Of a stretch of 64,000 bases of DNA, positions 1 to 15,544 are shown piece after piece. Made by a program: the position numbers and the translations under genes. Source of the DNA: Megachile rotundata (lineage: Eukaryota; Arthropoda; Insecta; Hymenoptera; Megachilidae); contig NC_134993.1 in the NCBI RefSeq assembly GCF_050947335.1, positions 4,898,001 through 4,962,000 of the forward strand, in the 5' to 3' direction. How positions within the stretch are numbered: position 1 is the first letter of the stretch; each line of letters starts with the position of its first letter. The notes beneath the pieces are model-generated. The model saw nothing but the letters and a program-made list of their open reading frames with translations, did no database searches and had not been told where the DNA came from.

Positions 1-8
1 TCACACAA

Positions 9-27
9 TCAAGGTCACACAATGACG
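9..27 (+). repeat. Marker TCAAGGTCACACAATGACG, first of more than 100 copies
   Basis: This 19-bp marker is the most conserved departure from the 14-mer and heads most higher-order modules. Its ATG lies, for example, at 22, 842, 1094, 1588, 1728, 1952, 2383, 2901, 4018, 4172, 5126, 6310, 7222, 8169, 9008, 10060, 11300, 12942, 13990, 15843, 17857, 20753, 22904, 26054, 28546, 31370, 33617, 36763, 40425, 44756, 47493, 50927, 53225, 55504, 58588, 61104 and 63986. My hand count is about 130. Spacing is irregular, from under 100 bp to over 1 kb. Variants include AAGGCCA (2579, 12046, 14144), AAAGTCA (4482, 4678) and AGGGTCA (13124, 34677, 37349, 56090). TCAAGGTCA equals the published ERR/SF-1 extended half-site; GTCA and TGAC form a small dyad around CACAA. 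Function is unproven. Confidence 0.9.
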
Positions 28-473
28 ATCACACAATCACAATCACAATCACGATCACACAGTCATGATCACACCATCACGATCACACGATCACGATCAC
101 ACAATCACAATCACACAATCGTTATCACACAATCACGATCACACAATCACCATCCCACAATCACCATCTCAAAATCACGATCACACAATCACGATCACAC
201 AATCACGATCACACAATCACAATCACGCAATCACAATCGCACAATCGCAATCACACAATCACAATCATACAATCACAATCACACAATCACAATCTCACAA
301 TCACAATCACACAATCACAATCACACAACCACAATCACACAATCACAATCACACAATCACAATTACACAATCAGAATCACACAATCACAATCCCACAATC
401 ACAATCCCACAATCACAATCCCACAATCACAATCCCACAATCACACAATCACACAGTCACAATCCCACAATCA
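22..473 (+). repeat. P module copy 1 (4 CCCAC units)
   Basis: The module opens with a short hexamer burst, then GTCATGATC, a GTTATCAC unit, CATCCCAC, CGCAATCGCAC units, a CpG-free A-type tract and a run of AATCCCACAATCAC units, closing with an 8-mer burst. Here the CCCAC run has four units before the 8-mer burst, the fewest seen. It differs from the copy at 7222 by substitutions such as TCTCAAAATC against TCACAAAATC. Confidence 0.85.
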
Positions 474-573
474 CGATCACACAATCACGATCACACAATC
501 ACAATCACACAATCACAATCACACAATCACAATCACACAATCACAATCACAGAATCACAATCACACAATCACA

Positions 574-684
574 CTGTCACAATCGCACAATCGCGATCAC
601 ATAATCACGATCACACAGTCACGATCACACCATAACGATCACACAATAACAATCACACAATCACAATCACACAATCACGAGCAC
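574..684 (+). repeat. D module copy 1
   Basis: The D module runs from CTGTCACAATC through ACATAATC and ACAATAAC to ACGAGCAC. This copy is diverged, with TCGCACAATCGCG where the others have TCCCACAATCACG, and ACCATAAC. Length 111 bp. Confidence 0.8.
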
Positions 685-1187
685 ACAATCACGATCACAC
701 AATCACCATCACACAATCACGATCACACAATCACGATCACACAATCACCATCACACAATCACGATCACACAATCACAATCACACAATCACAATCACACAA
801 TCAAAATCACACAGTCACAATCACACCATCAAGGTCACACAATGACGATCACACAATCACCATCACACAATCACGACCACTCAATCACGATCACACAATC
901 ACGATCACACAATCACCATCACACAATCACGACCACTCAATCACGATCACACAATCACGATCACACAATCACGATCACACAATCATGATCACACAATCAC
1001 GATCACACAATCACGATCACACAATCACGATCACACAATCACCATCACACAATCACCATCACACAATCACAATCACACAATCAAGGTCACACAATGACGA
1101 TCACACAATCACCATCACACAATCACGACCACTCAATCACGATCACACAATCACGATCACACAATCACGATCACACAATCACAAACA

Positions 1188-1429
1188 CAGAGTCGCGATC
1201 ACACGATCACGATCACACAATCGCGATCACACAGTCACGATTACACAATCACGATCACACAGTCACGATCACACAATCAGAGTCACACAATCACAATCAC
1301 ACAACCACAATCACACAATCACACAGTCACAATCCCACAATCACGATCACACAATCACGACCACACAGTCACGATCACACAATCACAATCATACAATCAC
1401 AATCACAAAATCACATTAACACAATCAGA
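1188..1429 (+). repeat. E-like segment (early relative)
   Basis: It carries the E landmarks ACAGAGTCGCG, AATCAGAGTC, ACAACCACAATC and CATTAACACAATCAGAC in order, but it is longer and diverged: TCCCACAATC replaces TCCCACTATC, and CACAAAATC precedes CATTAAC. Another partial relative is at 11,481-11,619. Confidence 0.7.
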
Positions 1430-1951
1430 CAATCACACAGTCACACAATCACGATCACACAATCACGATCACACAATCACGATCACACAATCACGATCAC
1501 ACAATCACGATCACACAATCACAATCACACAATCACAATCACACAATCAAAATCACACAGTCACAATCACACCATCAAGGTCACACAATGACGATCACAC
1601 AATCACCATCACACAATCACGATCACACAATCACCATCACACAATCACGATCACACAATCACGACCACACAATCACGATCACACAATCACCATCACACAA
1701 TCACAATCACACAATCAAGGTCACACAATGACGATCACACAATCACCATCACACAACCACGACCACACAATCACGATCACACAATCACGCTCACGCAATC
1801 ACGATCACACAATCACGACCACACAATCACGATCACACAATCACGATCACACAATCACTATCACACAATCACAAACACACAGTCGCGATCACACGATCAC
1901 GATCTCACGATCACGATCACACAATCACAATCACACAATCAAGGTCACACA

Positions 1952-2090
1952 ATGACGATCACACCATCACCATCACACAATCACGACCACACAATCACGA
2001 TCACACAATCACGATCACACAATCACGTTCACACAATCACAAACACACAGTCGCGATCACTCGATCACGATCACACGATCACGATCACAC
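1952..2090 (+). repeat. V module, type example of about 45 copies
   Basis: The module starts at the marker ATG and continues with ACCATCACC, a CGACCACAC unit, two ordinary units, CGTTCACAC, CAAACACACAG, then TCGCGATCACTCGAT. Its order is nearly invariant. Other copies start near 3125, 4018, 5356, 6310, 7055, 8169, 9008, 9892, 11300, 13990, 16575, 18589, 20060, 20753, 22220, 22904, 24714, 25372, 26054, 27850, 28546, 29544, 31370, 33351, 36020, 39549, 41648, 42341, 44074, 46321, 46797, 47493, 49317, 50013, 50927, 52879, 54582, 58232, 59160, 60114, 61328 and 62432. A related form has ACAATCACC and TCTCGACC (11794, 16309, 18323, 24448, 27584, 29222, 39283, 43808, 46055, 49051, 50605). It contains TCGCGA, an NruI site. 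Confidence 0.85.
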
Positions 2091-3693
2091 AATCACAATC
2101 ACACAATCAAGGTCACACAATGACGATCAACAATCACAATCACAGTCACGATCACACAGTCATGATCACACCATCACGATCACACGATCACGATCACACA
2201 ATCACAATCACACAATCGTTATCACACAATCACGATCACACAATCACCATCCCACAATCACCATCACACAATCACCATCACACAATCACGATCACACAAT
2301 CACGATCACACAATCACAATCACACAATCACAATCACACAATCAAAATCACACAGTCACAATCACACCATCAAGGTCACACAATGACGATCACACAATCA
2401 CCATCACACAATCACGATCACACAATCACAATCACACAATCACGATCACACAATCACGATCACTCAATCACAATCACACAATCACAAACACACAGTCGCG
2501 ATCACACGATCACGATCACACGACCACGATCACACGATCACGATCACACAATCACAATCACACAATCAAGGCCACACAATGACGATCACACAATCAACAT
2601 CACACAATCTCGACCACACAATCACGATCACACAATCACGATCACACAATCACGTTCACACAATCACAAACACACAGTCGCGATCACTCGATCACGATCA
2701 CACAATCACGATCACACAGTCACGATCACACAATCACAATCGCACAATCGCGATCACACAATCACGATCACACAATCACGATCACACAATCACGATCACA
2801 CAATCACCATCACACAATCACGATCACACAATCACGATCACACAATCACGATCACACAATCACCATCACACAATCACAATCACACAATCAAGGTCACACA
2901 ATGACGATCACACAATCACCATCACACAACCACGACCACACAATCACGTTCACACAATCACGCTCACGCAATCACGATCACACAATCACGACCACACAAT
3001 CACGATCACACAATCACGATCACACAATCACTATCACACAATCACAAACACACAGTCGCGATCACACGATCACGATCTCACGATCACGATCACACAATCA
3101 CAATCACACAATCAAGGTCACACAATGACGATCACACCATCACCATCACACAATCACGACCACACAATCACGATCACACAATCACGATCACACAATCACG
3201 TTCACACAATCACAAACACACAGTCGCGATCACTCGATCACGATCACACGATCACGATCACACAATCACAATCACACAATCAAGGTCACACAATGACGAT
3301 CAACAATCACAATCACAGTCACGATCTCACAGTCATGATCACACCATCACGATCACACGATCACGATCACACAATCACAATCACACAATCGTTATCACAC
3401 AATCACGATCACACAATCACCATCCCGCAATCACCATCACACAATCACCATCACACAATCACGATCACACAATCACGATCACACAATCACGATCACACAA
3501 TCACGATCACACAATCACAATCACGCAATCACAATCGCACAATCGCAATCACACAATCACAATCCCACAATCACAATCACGATCACACAATCACGATCCC
3601 ACAATCACGATCACACAATCACGATCACACAATCACAATCACACAATCACAATCACACAATCACAATCACACAATCACAATCACACAATCACA

Positions 3694-3804
3694 CTGTCAC
3701 AATCCCACAATCACGATCACATAATCACGATCACACAGTCACGATCACACGATCACGATCACACAATAACAATCACACAATCACAATCACACAATCACGA
3801 GCAC
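3694..3804 (+). repeat. D module copy 2
   Basis: Full landmark order CTGTC, TCCCAC, ACATAATC, ACAATAAC, ACGAGCAC over 111 bp. The in-frame TAA of ACATAATC ends the frame beginning at 2579. Confidence 0.85.
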
Positions 3805-4267
3805 ACAATCACGATCACACAATCACCATCACACAATCACGATCACACAATCACGATCACACAATCACAATCACACAATCACGATCACACAATCACGATC
3901 ACACAATCACGATCACACAATCACAATCACACAATCACAAACACACAGTCGCGATCACACGATCACGATCACACGATCACCATCACACAATCACAATCAC
4001 ACAATCAAGGTCACACAATGACGATCACACCATCACCATCACACAATCACGACCACACAATCACGATCACACAATCACGATCACACAATCACGTTCACAC
4101 AATCACAAACACACAGTCGCGATCACTCGATCACGATCACACAATCACAATCACACAATCAAGGTCACACAATGACGATCACACCATCACCATCACACAA
4201 TCACGACCACACAATCACGATCACACAATCACAATCACACAATCACAATATCACAATCGCAATCACA

Positions 4268-4306
4268 CAATCACAATCACACAATCACACAATCACACAA
4301 TCACGA
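4268..4306 (+). repeat. 8-mer burst (ACACAATC)n, type example
   Basis: Several ACACAATC octamers run together without the 6-mer half, following CACAATATCACAATCGC. Similar bursts occur near 5,570, 6,530, 8,450, 9,230, 15,600, 17,610, 21,665, 23,885, 27,045, 38,145, 43,250, 45,495, 48,490, 58,445, 59,395 and 60,390. Each burst shifts the phase of the 14-mer and the reading frame. Confidence 0.85.
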
Positions 4307-6197
4307 ACACACTATCACGATCACACAATCACGATCACACAATCACGATCACACAATCACGATCACACAATCACGATCACACAATCACGATCACACAATC
4401 ACCATCACACAATCACCATCACACAATCACCATCACACAATCACCATCACACAATCACAATCACACAATCAAAGTCACACAATGACGATCACACAATCAC
4501 CATCACACAATCACGACCACTCAATCACGATCACACAATCCCGATCACACAATCACGATCACACAATCACGATCACACAATCACGATCACACAATCACCA
4601 TCACACAATCACCATCACACAATCACCATCACACAATCACCATCACACAATCACAATCACACAATCAAAGTCACACAATGACGATCACACAATCACCATC
4701 ACACAATCACGATCACACAATCACGATCACACAATCACAATCACACAATCACAATCACACAATCAAAATCACACAATCACAATCACACAATCAAGGTCAC
4801 ACAATGACGATCGAACAATCACCATCACACAATCTCGACCACACAATCACGATCACACAATCACGATCACACAATCACGTTCACACAATCACAAACACAC
4901 AGTCGCGATCACTCGATCACGATCACACAATCACGATCACACAATCACGATCACTCAATCACAATCACACAATCACAAACACACAGTCGCGAGCACACGA
5001 TCACGATCACACGATCACGATCACACAATCACAATCACACAATCGTTATCACACAATCACGATCACACAATCACGATCACACAATCACAATCACACAATC
5101 ACAATCACACAATCAAGGTCACACAATGACGATCACACAATCACCATTACACAATCACGATCACACAATCACAATCACACAATCACGATCACACAATCAC
5201 GATCACACAATCACGATCACAATCACACAATCACAAACACAAAGTCGCGATCACACGATCACGATCACACGATCACGATCACACGATCGCGATCACACGA
5301 TCACGATCACACGATCACGATCACACAATCACAATCACACAATCAAGGTCACACAATGACGATCACACCATCACCATCACACAATCACGACCACACAATC
5401 ACGATCACACAATCACGATCACACAATCACGTTCACACAATCACAAACACACAGTCGCGATCACTCGATCACGATCACACAATCACGATCACACAGTCAC
5501 TATCACACAATCACAATCACACAATCACAATATCACAATCGCAATCACACAATCACAATAACACAATCAGACAATCACACAATCACACAATCACACAATC
5601 ACGATCACACAATCATGATCACACAATCACGATCACACAATCACGATCACACAATCACGATCACACAATCACGATCACACAATCACCATCACACAATCAC
5701 AATCACACAATCAAGGTCACACAATGACGATCACACAATCACCATCACACAATCACGATCACACAATCACGATCACACAATCACGATCACACAATCACGA
5801 TCACACAATCACGATCACACAATCACAAACACACAGTCGCGATCACACGATCACGATCACACAATCATGATCACACAGTCACGATCACACAATCACAATC
5901 ACACCATCACGATCACACAATCACCATCACACAATCACGATCACACAATCACGATCACACAATCACGATCACACAATCACGATCACACAATCACCGTCAC
6001 ACAATCACAATCACACAATCACAATCACAATCACGATCACACAGTCACGATCACACCATCACGATCACACGATCACCATCACACAATCACGATCACACAA
6101 TCACAATCACACAATCACGATCACACAATCACGATCACACAATCACGATCACACAAACACGATCACACGATCACAATCACACAATCACAAACACACA

Positions 6198-6283
6198 GTC
6201 GCGATCACACGATCACGATCACACGATCCCGATCACACGATCGCGATCACACGATCACGATCACACGATCACGATCACACAAT
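6198..6283 (+). repeat. CpG-dense stretch, type example
   Basis: From GTCGCGATC through CCCGATC and CGATCGCG to further CGATC units, I count 13 CpGs in about 85 bp. Related stretches, with or without the CCCGATC unit, lie near 5,230, 8,900, 13,010, 19,950, 22,800, 25,950, 28,440, 32,165, 34,025, 36,510, 37,235, 40,315, 41,535, 44,645, 47,385, 49,900, 51,735, 55,255, 55,980 and 58,125. They contain NruI (TCGCGA) and PvuI (CGATCG) sites and few A-type units. Confidence 0.8.
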
Positions 6284-7221
6284 CACAATCACACAATCAA
6301 GGTCACACAATGACGATCACACCATCACCATCACACAGTCACGACCACACAATCACGATCACACAATCACGATCACACAATCACGTTCGCACAATCACAA
6401 ACACACAGTCGCGATCACTCGACCACGATCACACAATCACGATCACACAATCACGATCACACAATCACAATCACACAATCACAATGTCACAATCGCAATC
6501 ACACAATCACAATAACACAATCAGACAATCACACAATCACACAATCACACAATCGCGATCACACAATCATGATCACACAATCACGATCACAGAATCACGA
6601 TCACACAATCACGATCACACAATCACCATCACACAATCACAATCACACAATCAAGGTCACACAATGACGATCACACAATCACCATCACACAATCACGATC
6701 ACACAATCACCATCACACAATCACAATCACACAATCAAGGTCACACAATGACGATCACACAATCACCATCACACAACCACGACCACACAATCACGATCGC
6801 ACAATTACAAACACACAGTCGCGATCACACTATCACGATCACACAATCACAGTCACACAATCACAATCACACAATCACAATCACAATCACGCTCACGCAA
6901 TCACGATCACACAATTACGACCACACAATCACGATCACACAATCACGATCACACAATCACAATCACACAATCACAAACACACAGTCGCGATCACACGATC
7001 ACGATCACACGATCACGATCACACAATCACAATCACACAATCAAGGTCACACAATGACGATCACACCATCACCATCACACAATCACGACCACACAATCAC
7101 GATCACACAATCACGATCACACAATCACGTTCACACAATCACAAACACACAGTCGCGATCACTCGATCACGATCACACGATCACGATCACACAATCACAA
7201 TCACACAATCAAGGTCACACA

Positions 7222-7698
7222 ATGACGATCACACAATCACAATCACAATCACGATCACACAGTCATGATCACACCATCACGATCACACGATCACGATCAC
7301 ACAATCACAATCACACAATCGTTATCACACAATCACGATCACACAATCACCATCCCACAATCACCATCACAAAATCACGATCACACAATCACGATCACGC
7401 AATCACGATCACACAATCACAATCACGCAATCACAATCGCACAATCGCAAACACACAATCACAATCATACAATCACAATCACACAATCACAATCTCACAA
7501 TCACAATCACACAATCACAATCACACAATCACAATCACACAATCACAATCACACAATCACAATTACACAATCACAATCACACAATCACAATCCCACAATC
7601 ACAATCCCACAATCACAATCCCACAATCACAATCCCACAATCACAATCCCACAATCACAATCCCACATTCACACAATCACACAGTCACAATCCCACAA
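7222..7698 (+). repeat. P module copy 2 (6 CCCAC units)
   Basis: Same order of diagnostic units as the copy at 22, offset exactly 7,200 bp at the start. The CCCAC run has six units, and the last is followed by CATTCACAC rather than CAATCACAC. CGCAAACAC replaces CGCAATCAC, a change shared with the copy at 10,060. Confidence 0.85.
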
Positions 7699-7759
7699 TC
7701 ACGATCACACAATCACGATCACACAATCACAATCACACAATCACAATCACACAATCACA

Positions 7760-7870
7760 CTGTCACAATCCCACAATCACGATCACATAATCACGATCAC
7801 ACAGTCACGATCACACGATCACGATCACACAATAACAATCACACAATCACAATCACACAATCACGAGCAC
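7760..7870 (+). repeat. D module copy 3
   Basis: Full landmark order over 111 bp, directly after P module copy 2. A P-D order also occurs at 10,060. Confidence 0.85.
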
Positions 7871-10059
7871 ACAATCACGATCACACAATCACCATCACAC
7901 AATCACGATCACACAATCACGATCACACAATCACAATCACACAATCAAGGTCACACAATGACGATCACACCATCACCATCACACAATCACGATCAGACAA
8001 TCACAATCACACAATCACGATCATACAATCACAATCACACAATCACAATCACACAATCACAAAAACACAGTCGCGATCACACGATCACGATCACACGATC
8101 ACGATCACACGATCACGATCACACGATCACGATCACACAATCACAATCACACAATCAAGGTCACACAATGACGATCACACCATCACCATCACACAATCAC
8201 GACCACACAATCACGATCACACAATCACGATCACACAATCACGTTCACACAATCACAAACACACAGTCGCGATCACTCGATCACGATCACACGATCACGA
8301 TCACACAATCACAATCACACAATCAAGGTCACACAATGACGATCACACCATCACCATCACACAATCACGACCACACAATCACGATCACACAATCACAATC
8401 ACACAACCACAATATCACAATCGCAATCACACAATCACAATCACACAATCACACAATCACACAATCACGATCACACTATCACGATCACACAATCAGGATC
8501 ACACAATCACGATCACACAATCACGATCACACAATCACGATCACACAATCACGATCACACAATCACGATCACACAGTCACGATCACACAATCACAATCAC
8601 ACCATCACGATCACACAATCACCATCACACAATCACGATCACACAATCACGATCACACAATCACGATCACACAATCACGATCACACAATCACCGTCACAC
8701 AATCACAATCACACAATCACAATCACAATCACGATCACACAGTCACGATCACACCATCACGATCACACGATCACCATCACACAATCACGATCACACAATC
8801 ACAATCACACAATCACGATCACACAATCACGATCACACAATCACGATCACACAAACACGATCACACGATCACAATCACACAATCACAAACACACAGTCGC
8901 GATCACACGATCACGATCACACGATCCCGATCACACGATCGCGATCACACGATCACGATCACACGATCACGATCACACAATCACAATCACACAATCAAGG
9001 TCACACAATGACGATCACACCATCACCATCACACAATCACGACCACACAATCACGATCACACAATCACGATCACACAATCACGTTCACACAATCACAAAC
9101 ACACAGTCGCGATCACTCGACCACGATCACACAATCACGATCACACAGTCACGATCACACAATCACAATCACACAATCACAATGTCACAATCGCAATCAC
9201 ACAATCACAATAACACAATCAGACAATCACACAATCACACAATCACACAATCACGATCACACAATCATGATCACACAATCACGATCACAGAATCACGATC
9301 ACACAATCACGATCACACAATCACCATCACACAATCACAATCACACAATCAAGGTCACACAATCAAGGTCACACAATGACGATCACACAATCACCATCAC
9401 ACAACCACGACCACACAATCACGATCACACAATCACGCTCACGCAATCACGATCACACAATCACGACCACACAATCACGATCACACAATCACGTTCACAC
9501 AATTACAAACACACAGTCGCGATCACACTATCACGATCACACAATCACAGTCACACAATCACAATCACACAATCACAATCACAATCACGATCACACAGTC
9601 ACGAACACACAATCACGATCAACCAATCACCATCACACAATCACAATCACACAATCAAGGTCACACAATGACGATCACACAATCACCATCACACAACCAC
9701 GACCACACAATCACGATCACACAATCACGCTCACGCAATCACGATCACACAATTACGACCACACAATCACGATCACACAATCACGATCACACAATCACAA
9801 TCACACAATCACAAACACACAGTCGCGATCACACGATCACGATCACACGATCACGATCACACAATCACAATCACACAATCAAGGTCACACAATGACGATC
9901 ACACCATCACCATCACACAATCACGACCACACAATCACGATCACACAATCACGATCACACAATCACGTTCACACAATCACAAACACACAGTCGCGATCAC
10001 TCGATCACGATCACACGATCACGATCACACAATCACAATCACACAATCAAGGTCACACA

Positions 10060-10523
10060 ATGACGATCACACAATCACAATCACAATCACGATCACACAG
10101 TCATGATCACACCATCACGATCACACGATCACGATCACAAAATCACAATCACACAATCGTTATCACACAATCACGATCACACAATCACCATCCCACAATC
10201 ACCATCACAAAATCACGATCACACAATCACGATCACACAATCACGATCACACAATCACAATCACGCAATCACAATCGCACAATCGCAAACACACAATCAC
10301 AATCATACAATCACAATCACACAATCACAATCTCACAATCACAATCACACAATCACAATCACACAATCACAATCACACAATCACAATCACACAATCACAA
10401 TTACACAATCACAATCACACAATCACAATCCCACAATCACAATCCCACAATCACAATCCCACAATCACAATCCCACAATCACAATCCCACAATCACACAA
10501 TCACACAGTCACAATCCCACAAT
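10060..10523 (+). repeat. P module copy 3 (5 CCCAC units)
   Basis: Shares CGCAAACAC with copy 2. The CCCAC run has five units. With the upstream 9650-10,060 segment it matches 61,086-61,950 at a constant offset of 51,436 bp, apart from scattered substitutions. Confidence 0.85.
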
Positions 10524-10583
10524 CACGATCACACAATCACGATCACACAATCACAATCACACAATCACAATCACACAATCACA

Positions 10584-10694
10584 CTGTCACAATCCCACAA
10601 TCACGATCACATAATCACGATCACACAGTCACGATCACACGATCACGATCACACAATAACAATCACACAATCACAATCACACAATCACGAGCAC
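10584..10694 (+). repeat. D module copy 4
   Basis: Full landmark order over 111 bp, directly after P module copy 3. Confidence 0.85.
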
Positions 10695-11480
10695 ACAATC
10701 ACGATCACACAATCACCATCACACAATCACGATCACACAATCACGATCACACAATCACAATCACACAATCACGATCACACAATCACGATCACACAATCAC
10801 AATCACACAATCACAAACACACAGTCGCGATCACACGATCACGATCACACGATCACGATCACACGATCACGATCACACAATCACAATCACACAAACAAGG
10901 TCACACAATGACGATCACACCATCACCATCACACAATCACGACCACACAATCACGATCACACAATCACGATCACACAATCACGTTCACACAATAGCAAAC
11001 ACACAGTCGCGATCACACTATCACGATCACACAATCACAGTCACACAATCACAATCACACAATCACGATCACACAATCACAATCACACAATCACAATCAC
11101 ACAATCAAGGTCACACAATGACGATCACACCATCACCATCACACAATCACGATCAGACAATCACAATCACACAATCACGATCACACAATCACGATCACAC
11201 AATCACAATCACACAATCACAAACACACAGTCGCGATCACACGATCACGATCACACGATCACGATCACACAATCACAATCACACAATCAAGGTCACACAA
11301 TGACGATCACACCATCACCATCACACAATCACGACCACACAATCACGATCACACAATCACGATCACACAATCACGTTCACACAATCACAAACACACAGTC
11401 GCGATCACTCGATCACGATCACACAACCACGATCACACAGTCACGATCACACAATCACGATCACACAGTCACGATAACAC

Positions 11481-11619
11481 AATCAGAGTCACACAACCAC
11501 AATCACACAACCACAATCACACAATCACACAGTCACAATCCCACAATCACGACCACACAGTCACGATCACACAATCACAATCATACAATCACAATCACAC
11601 AATCACATTAACACAATCA
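11481..11619 (+). repeat. E-like segment (partial)
   Basis: It has AATCAGAGTC, two ACAACCACAATC units and CATTAACACAATCAGAC but no ACAGAGTCGCG start. It appears to be a truncated or ancestral form of the E module. Confidence 0.65.
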
Positions 11620-14600
11620 GACAATCACACAGTCACACAATCACGATCACACAATCACGATCACACAATCACGATCACACAATCACGATCACACAATCAC
11701 GATCACACAATCACAATCACACAATCACAATCACACAATCAAAATCACACAATCAAAATCACACAATCACAATCACACAATCAAGGTCACACAATGACGA
11801 TCACACAATCACCATCACACAATCTCGACCACACAATCACGATCACACAATCACGATCACACAATCACGTTCACACAATCACAAACACACAGTCGCGATC
11901 ACTCGATCACGATCACACAATCACGATCACACAATCACGATCACTCAATCGCAATCACACAATCACAAACACACAGTCGCGATCACACGATCACGATCAC
12001 ACGATTACGATCACACAATCACAATCACACAATCAAGGCCACACAATGGCGATCACACAATCACCATCACACAATCACGATCACGCAATCACGATCACAC
12101 AATCACGATCACACAATCACAAACACACAGTCGCGATCACACGATCACGATCACACAATCACGATCACACAGTCACGATCACACAATCACAATCACACAA
12201 TCACGATCACACAATCACCATCACACAATCACGATCACACAATCACGATCACACAGTCACGATCACACAATCACAATCACACAATCACGATCACACAATC
12301 ACCATCACACAATCACGATCACACAATCACGATCACACAATCACCATCACACAATCACGATCACACAATCACAATCACACAATCACGATCACACAATCAC
12401 GATCACACAATCACGATCACACAAACACGATCACACGATCACAATCACACAATCACAAACACACAGTCGCGATCACACGATCACGATCACACAATCACGA
12501 TCACACAATCACGATCACACAATCACGATCACACAAACACGATCACACGATCACAATCACACAATCACAAACACACAGTCGCGATCACACGATCACGATC
12601 ACACGATAACGATAACACGATCACCATCACACAATCACGATCACACAATCACGATCACACGATCACCATCACACAATCACGATCACACAGTCACGATCAC
12701 ACAATCACAATCGCACAATCACGATCACACAATCACCATCACACAATCACGATCACACAATCACGATCACACGATCACCATCACACAATCACGATCACAC
12801 AATCACAATCACACAATCACGATCACACAATCACGATCACACAATCAGAATCACACAATCACGATCACACTATCACGATCACACAATCACGATCACACAA
12901 TCACCATCACACAATCACAATCACACAATCAAGGTCACACAATGACGATCACACAATCACCATCACACAATCACGATCACACAATCACGATCACAGAATC
13001 ACAAACACACAGTCGCGATCACACGATCACGATCACACGATCACGATCACACGATCGCGATCACACGATCACGATCACACGATCACGATCACACAATCAC
13101 AATCACACAATCAGGGTCACACAATGACGATCACACCATCACCATCACACAATCACGATCACACAAACACGATCGCACAATCACCATCACACAATCACGA
13201 TCACACAATCACGTTCACACAATCACAAACACACAGTCGCGATCACACGATCACGATCACACAATCACTATCACACAGTCACGATCACACAATCACAATC
13301 ACACAATCACGATCACACAATCACCATCACACAATCACGATCACACAATCACGATCACACAATCACAGTCACACAATCACAATCACACAATCACAACCAC
13401 AATCACGATCACACAGTCACGATCACACCATCACGATCACACGATCACGATCACACAATCACAATCACACAATCGTTATCACACAATCACGATCACACAA
13501 TCACCATCCCACAATCACCATCTCACAATCACCATCACACAATCACAATCACACAATCAAGGTCACACAATGACGATCACACAATCACCAGCATACAATC
13601 ACGACCAGACAATCACGATCACACTATCACGTTCACACAATCACAAACACACAGTCGCGATCACACAATCACAATCCCACAATCACGATCACACAATCAC
13701 GATCACACAATCACCATCACACAATCGCCATCACACAATCACAATCACACAATCAAGGTCACACAATGACGGTCACACAATCACCATCACACAACCACGA
13801 CCACACAATCACGATCACACAATCACGCTCACGCAATCACGATCACACAATCACGACCACACAATCACGATCACACAATCACGATCACACAATCACTATC
13901 ACACAATCACAAACACACAGTCGCGATCACACGATCACGATCACACGATCACGATCACACAATCACAATCACACAATCAAGGTCACACAATGACGATCAC
14001 ACCATCACCATCACACAATCACGACCACACAATCACGATCACACAATCACGATCACACAATCACGTTCACACAATCACAAACACACAGTCGCGATCACTC
14101 GATCACGATCACACGATCACGATCACACAATCAAGGCCACACAATGACGATCACACAATCACCATCACACAATCTCGACCACACAATCACGATCACACAA
14201 TCACGATCACACAATCACGTTCACACAATCACAAACACACAGTCGCGATCACTCGATCACGATCACACAATCACGATCACACACTCACGATCACACAATC
14301 ACAATCGCACAATCACGATCACACAATCACGATCACACAATCACGATCACACACTCACGATCACACAATCACCATCACACAATCACGATCACACAGTCAC
14401 GATCACACAATCACGATCACACAATCACCACCACACAATCACAATCACACAAACCAGATCACACAATGACGATCACACAATCACCATCACACAACCACGA
14501 CCACACAATCGCGATCACACAATCACCCTCACGCAATCACGATCACACAATCACGACCACACAATCACGATCACACAATCACGTTCACACAATTACAAAC

Positions 14601-14841
14601 ACACAGTCGCGATCACACTATCACGATCACACAATCACAGTCACACAATCACAATCACACAATCACAATCACAATCACGATCACACAGTCACGAACACAC
14701 AATCACGATCACACAATCACCATCACACAATCACAATCACACAATCAAGGTCACACAATGACGATCACACAATCACCATCACACAACCACGACCACACAA
14801 TCACGATCACACAATCACAATCACACAATCAAGGTCACACA

Positions 14842-15180
14842 ATGACGATCAACAATCACAATCACAATCACGATCACACAGTCATGATCATACCATCACG
14901 ATCACACGATCACGATCACACAATCACAATCACACAATCGTTATCACACAATCACCATCACACAATCACCATCCCACAATCACCATCACATAATCACCAT
15001 CACACAATCACGATCACACAATCACGATCACACAATCACGATCACACAATCACAATCACGCAATCACAATCGCACAATCGCAATCGCACAATCACAATCA
15101 TACAATCACAATCACACAATCACAATCTCACAATCACAATCACACAATCACAATCACACAATCACAATCACACAATCACA
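14842..15180 (+). repeat. S module copy 1 (short P)
   Basis: Starts at the marker ATG followed by ATCAACAATC, keeps the GTCATGATC and GTTATCAC landmarks, then CACATAATC and CGCAATCGCAC units, but has no CCCAC run. It ends exactly where a D module begins, 339 bp from the ATG. Confidence 0.85.
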
Positions 15181-15291
15181 CTGTCACAATCCCACAATCA
15201 CGATCACATAATCACGATCACACAGTCACGATCACACGATCACGATCACACAATAACAATCACACAATCACAATCACACAATCACGAGCAC
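15181..15291 (+). repeat. D module copy 5
   Basis: Full landmark order over 111 bp, directly after S module copy 1. It is followed by G-type units and four CCATC units. Confidence 0.85.
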
Positions 15292-15544
15292 ACAATCACG
15301 ATCACACAATCACCATCACACAATCACGATCACACAATCACGATCACACAATCACAATCACACAATCACGATCACACAATCACGATCACACAATCACGAT
15401 CACACAATCACAATCACACAATCACGATCACACAATCACGATCACACAATCACGATCACACAATCACGATCACACAATCACCATCACACAATCACCATCA
15501 CACAATCACCATCACACAATCACCATCACACAATCACGATCACA

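Larger units (their letters stand above)
1..15440 (+). repeat. Region I: mosaic of V, P and D modules
   Basis: This left part mixes V modules (for example 1952, 4018, 6310, 9008, 11300, 13990), three long P modules and five D modules. It has only partial relatives of the E module (about 1188-1429 and 11481-11619). The segment from position 1 reappears at exactly +7,200 bp (line 1 equals line 7201 over more than 100 bases) and again at 10,060 and 61,493. No gene or unique sequence is present. Boundaries are my reading of module content and are approximate. Confidence 0.75.

Noticed and set aside
1952..2904. Chain of frames with ATGA overlaps and an AAGG before each ATG, like a bacterial operon
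   Set aside because: Start, stop and AAGG all lie inside one repeated marker and recur wherever it does; the intervening peptide is only the satellite read in triplets.
6310..9213. 967-codon forward reading frame, the longest in the window
   Set aside because: It is the 14-mer read in triplets: low-complexity HNHDHTITITQSRS repeats, open in all forward frames. Its start comes from the repeated marker, and related copies differ by indels that shift the frame. No domain, signal or codon bias is visible. The same holds for every other forward frame.
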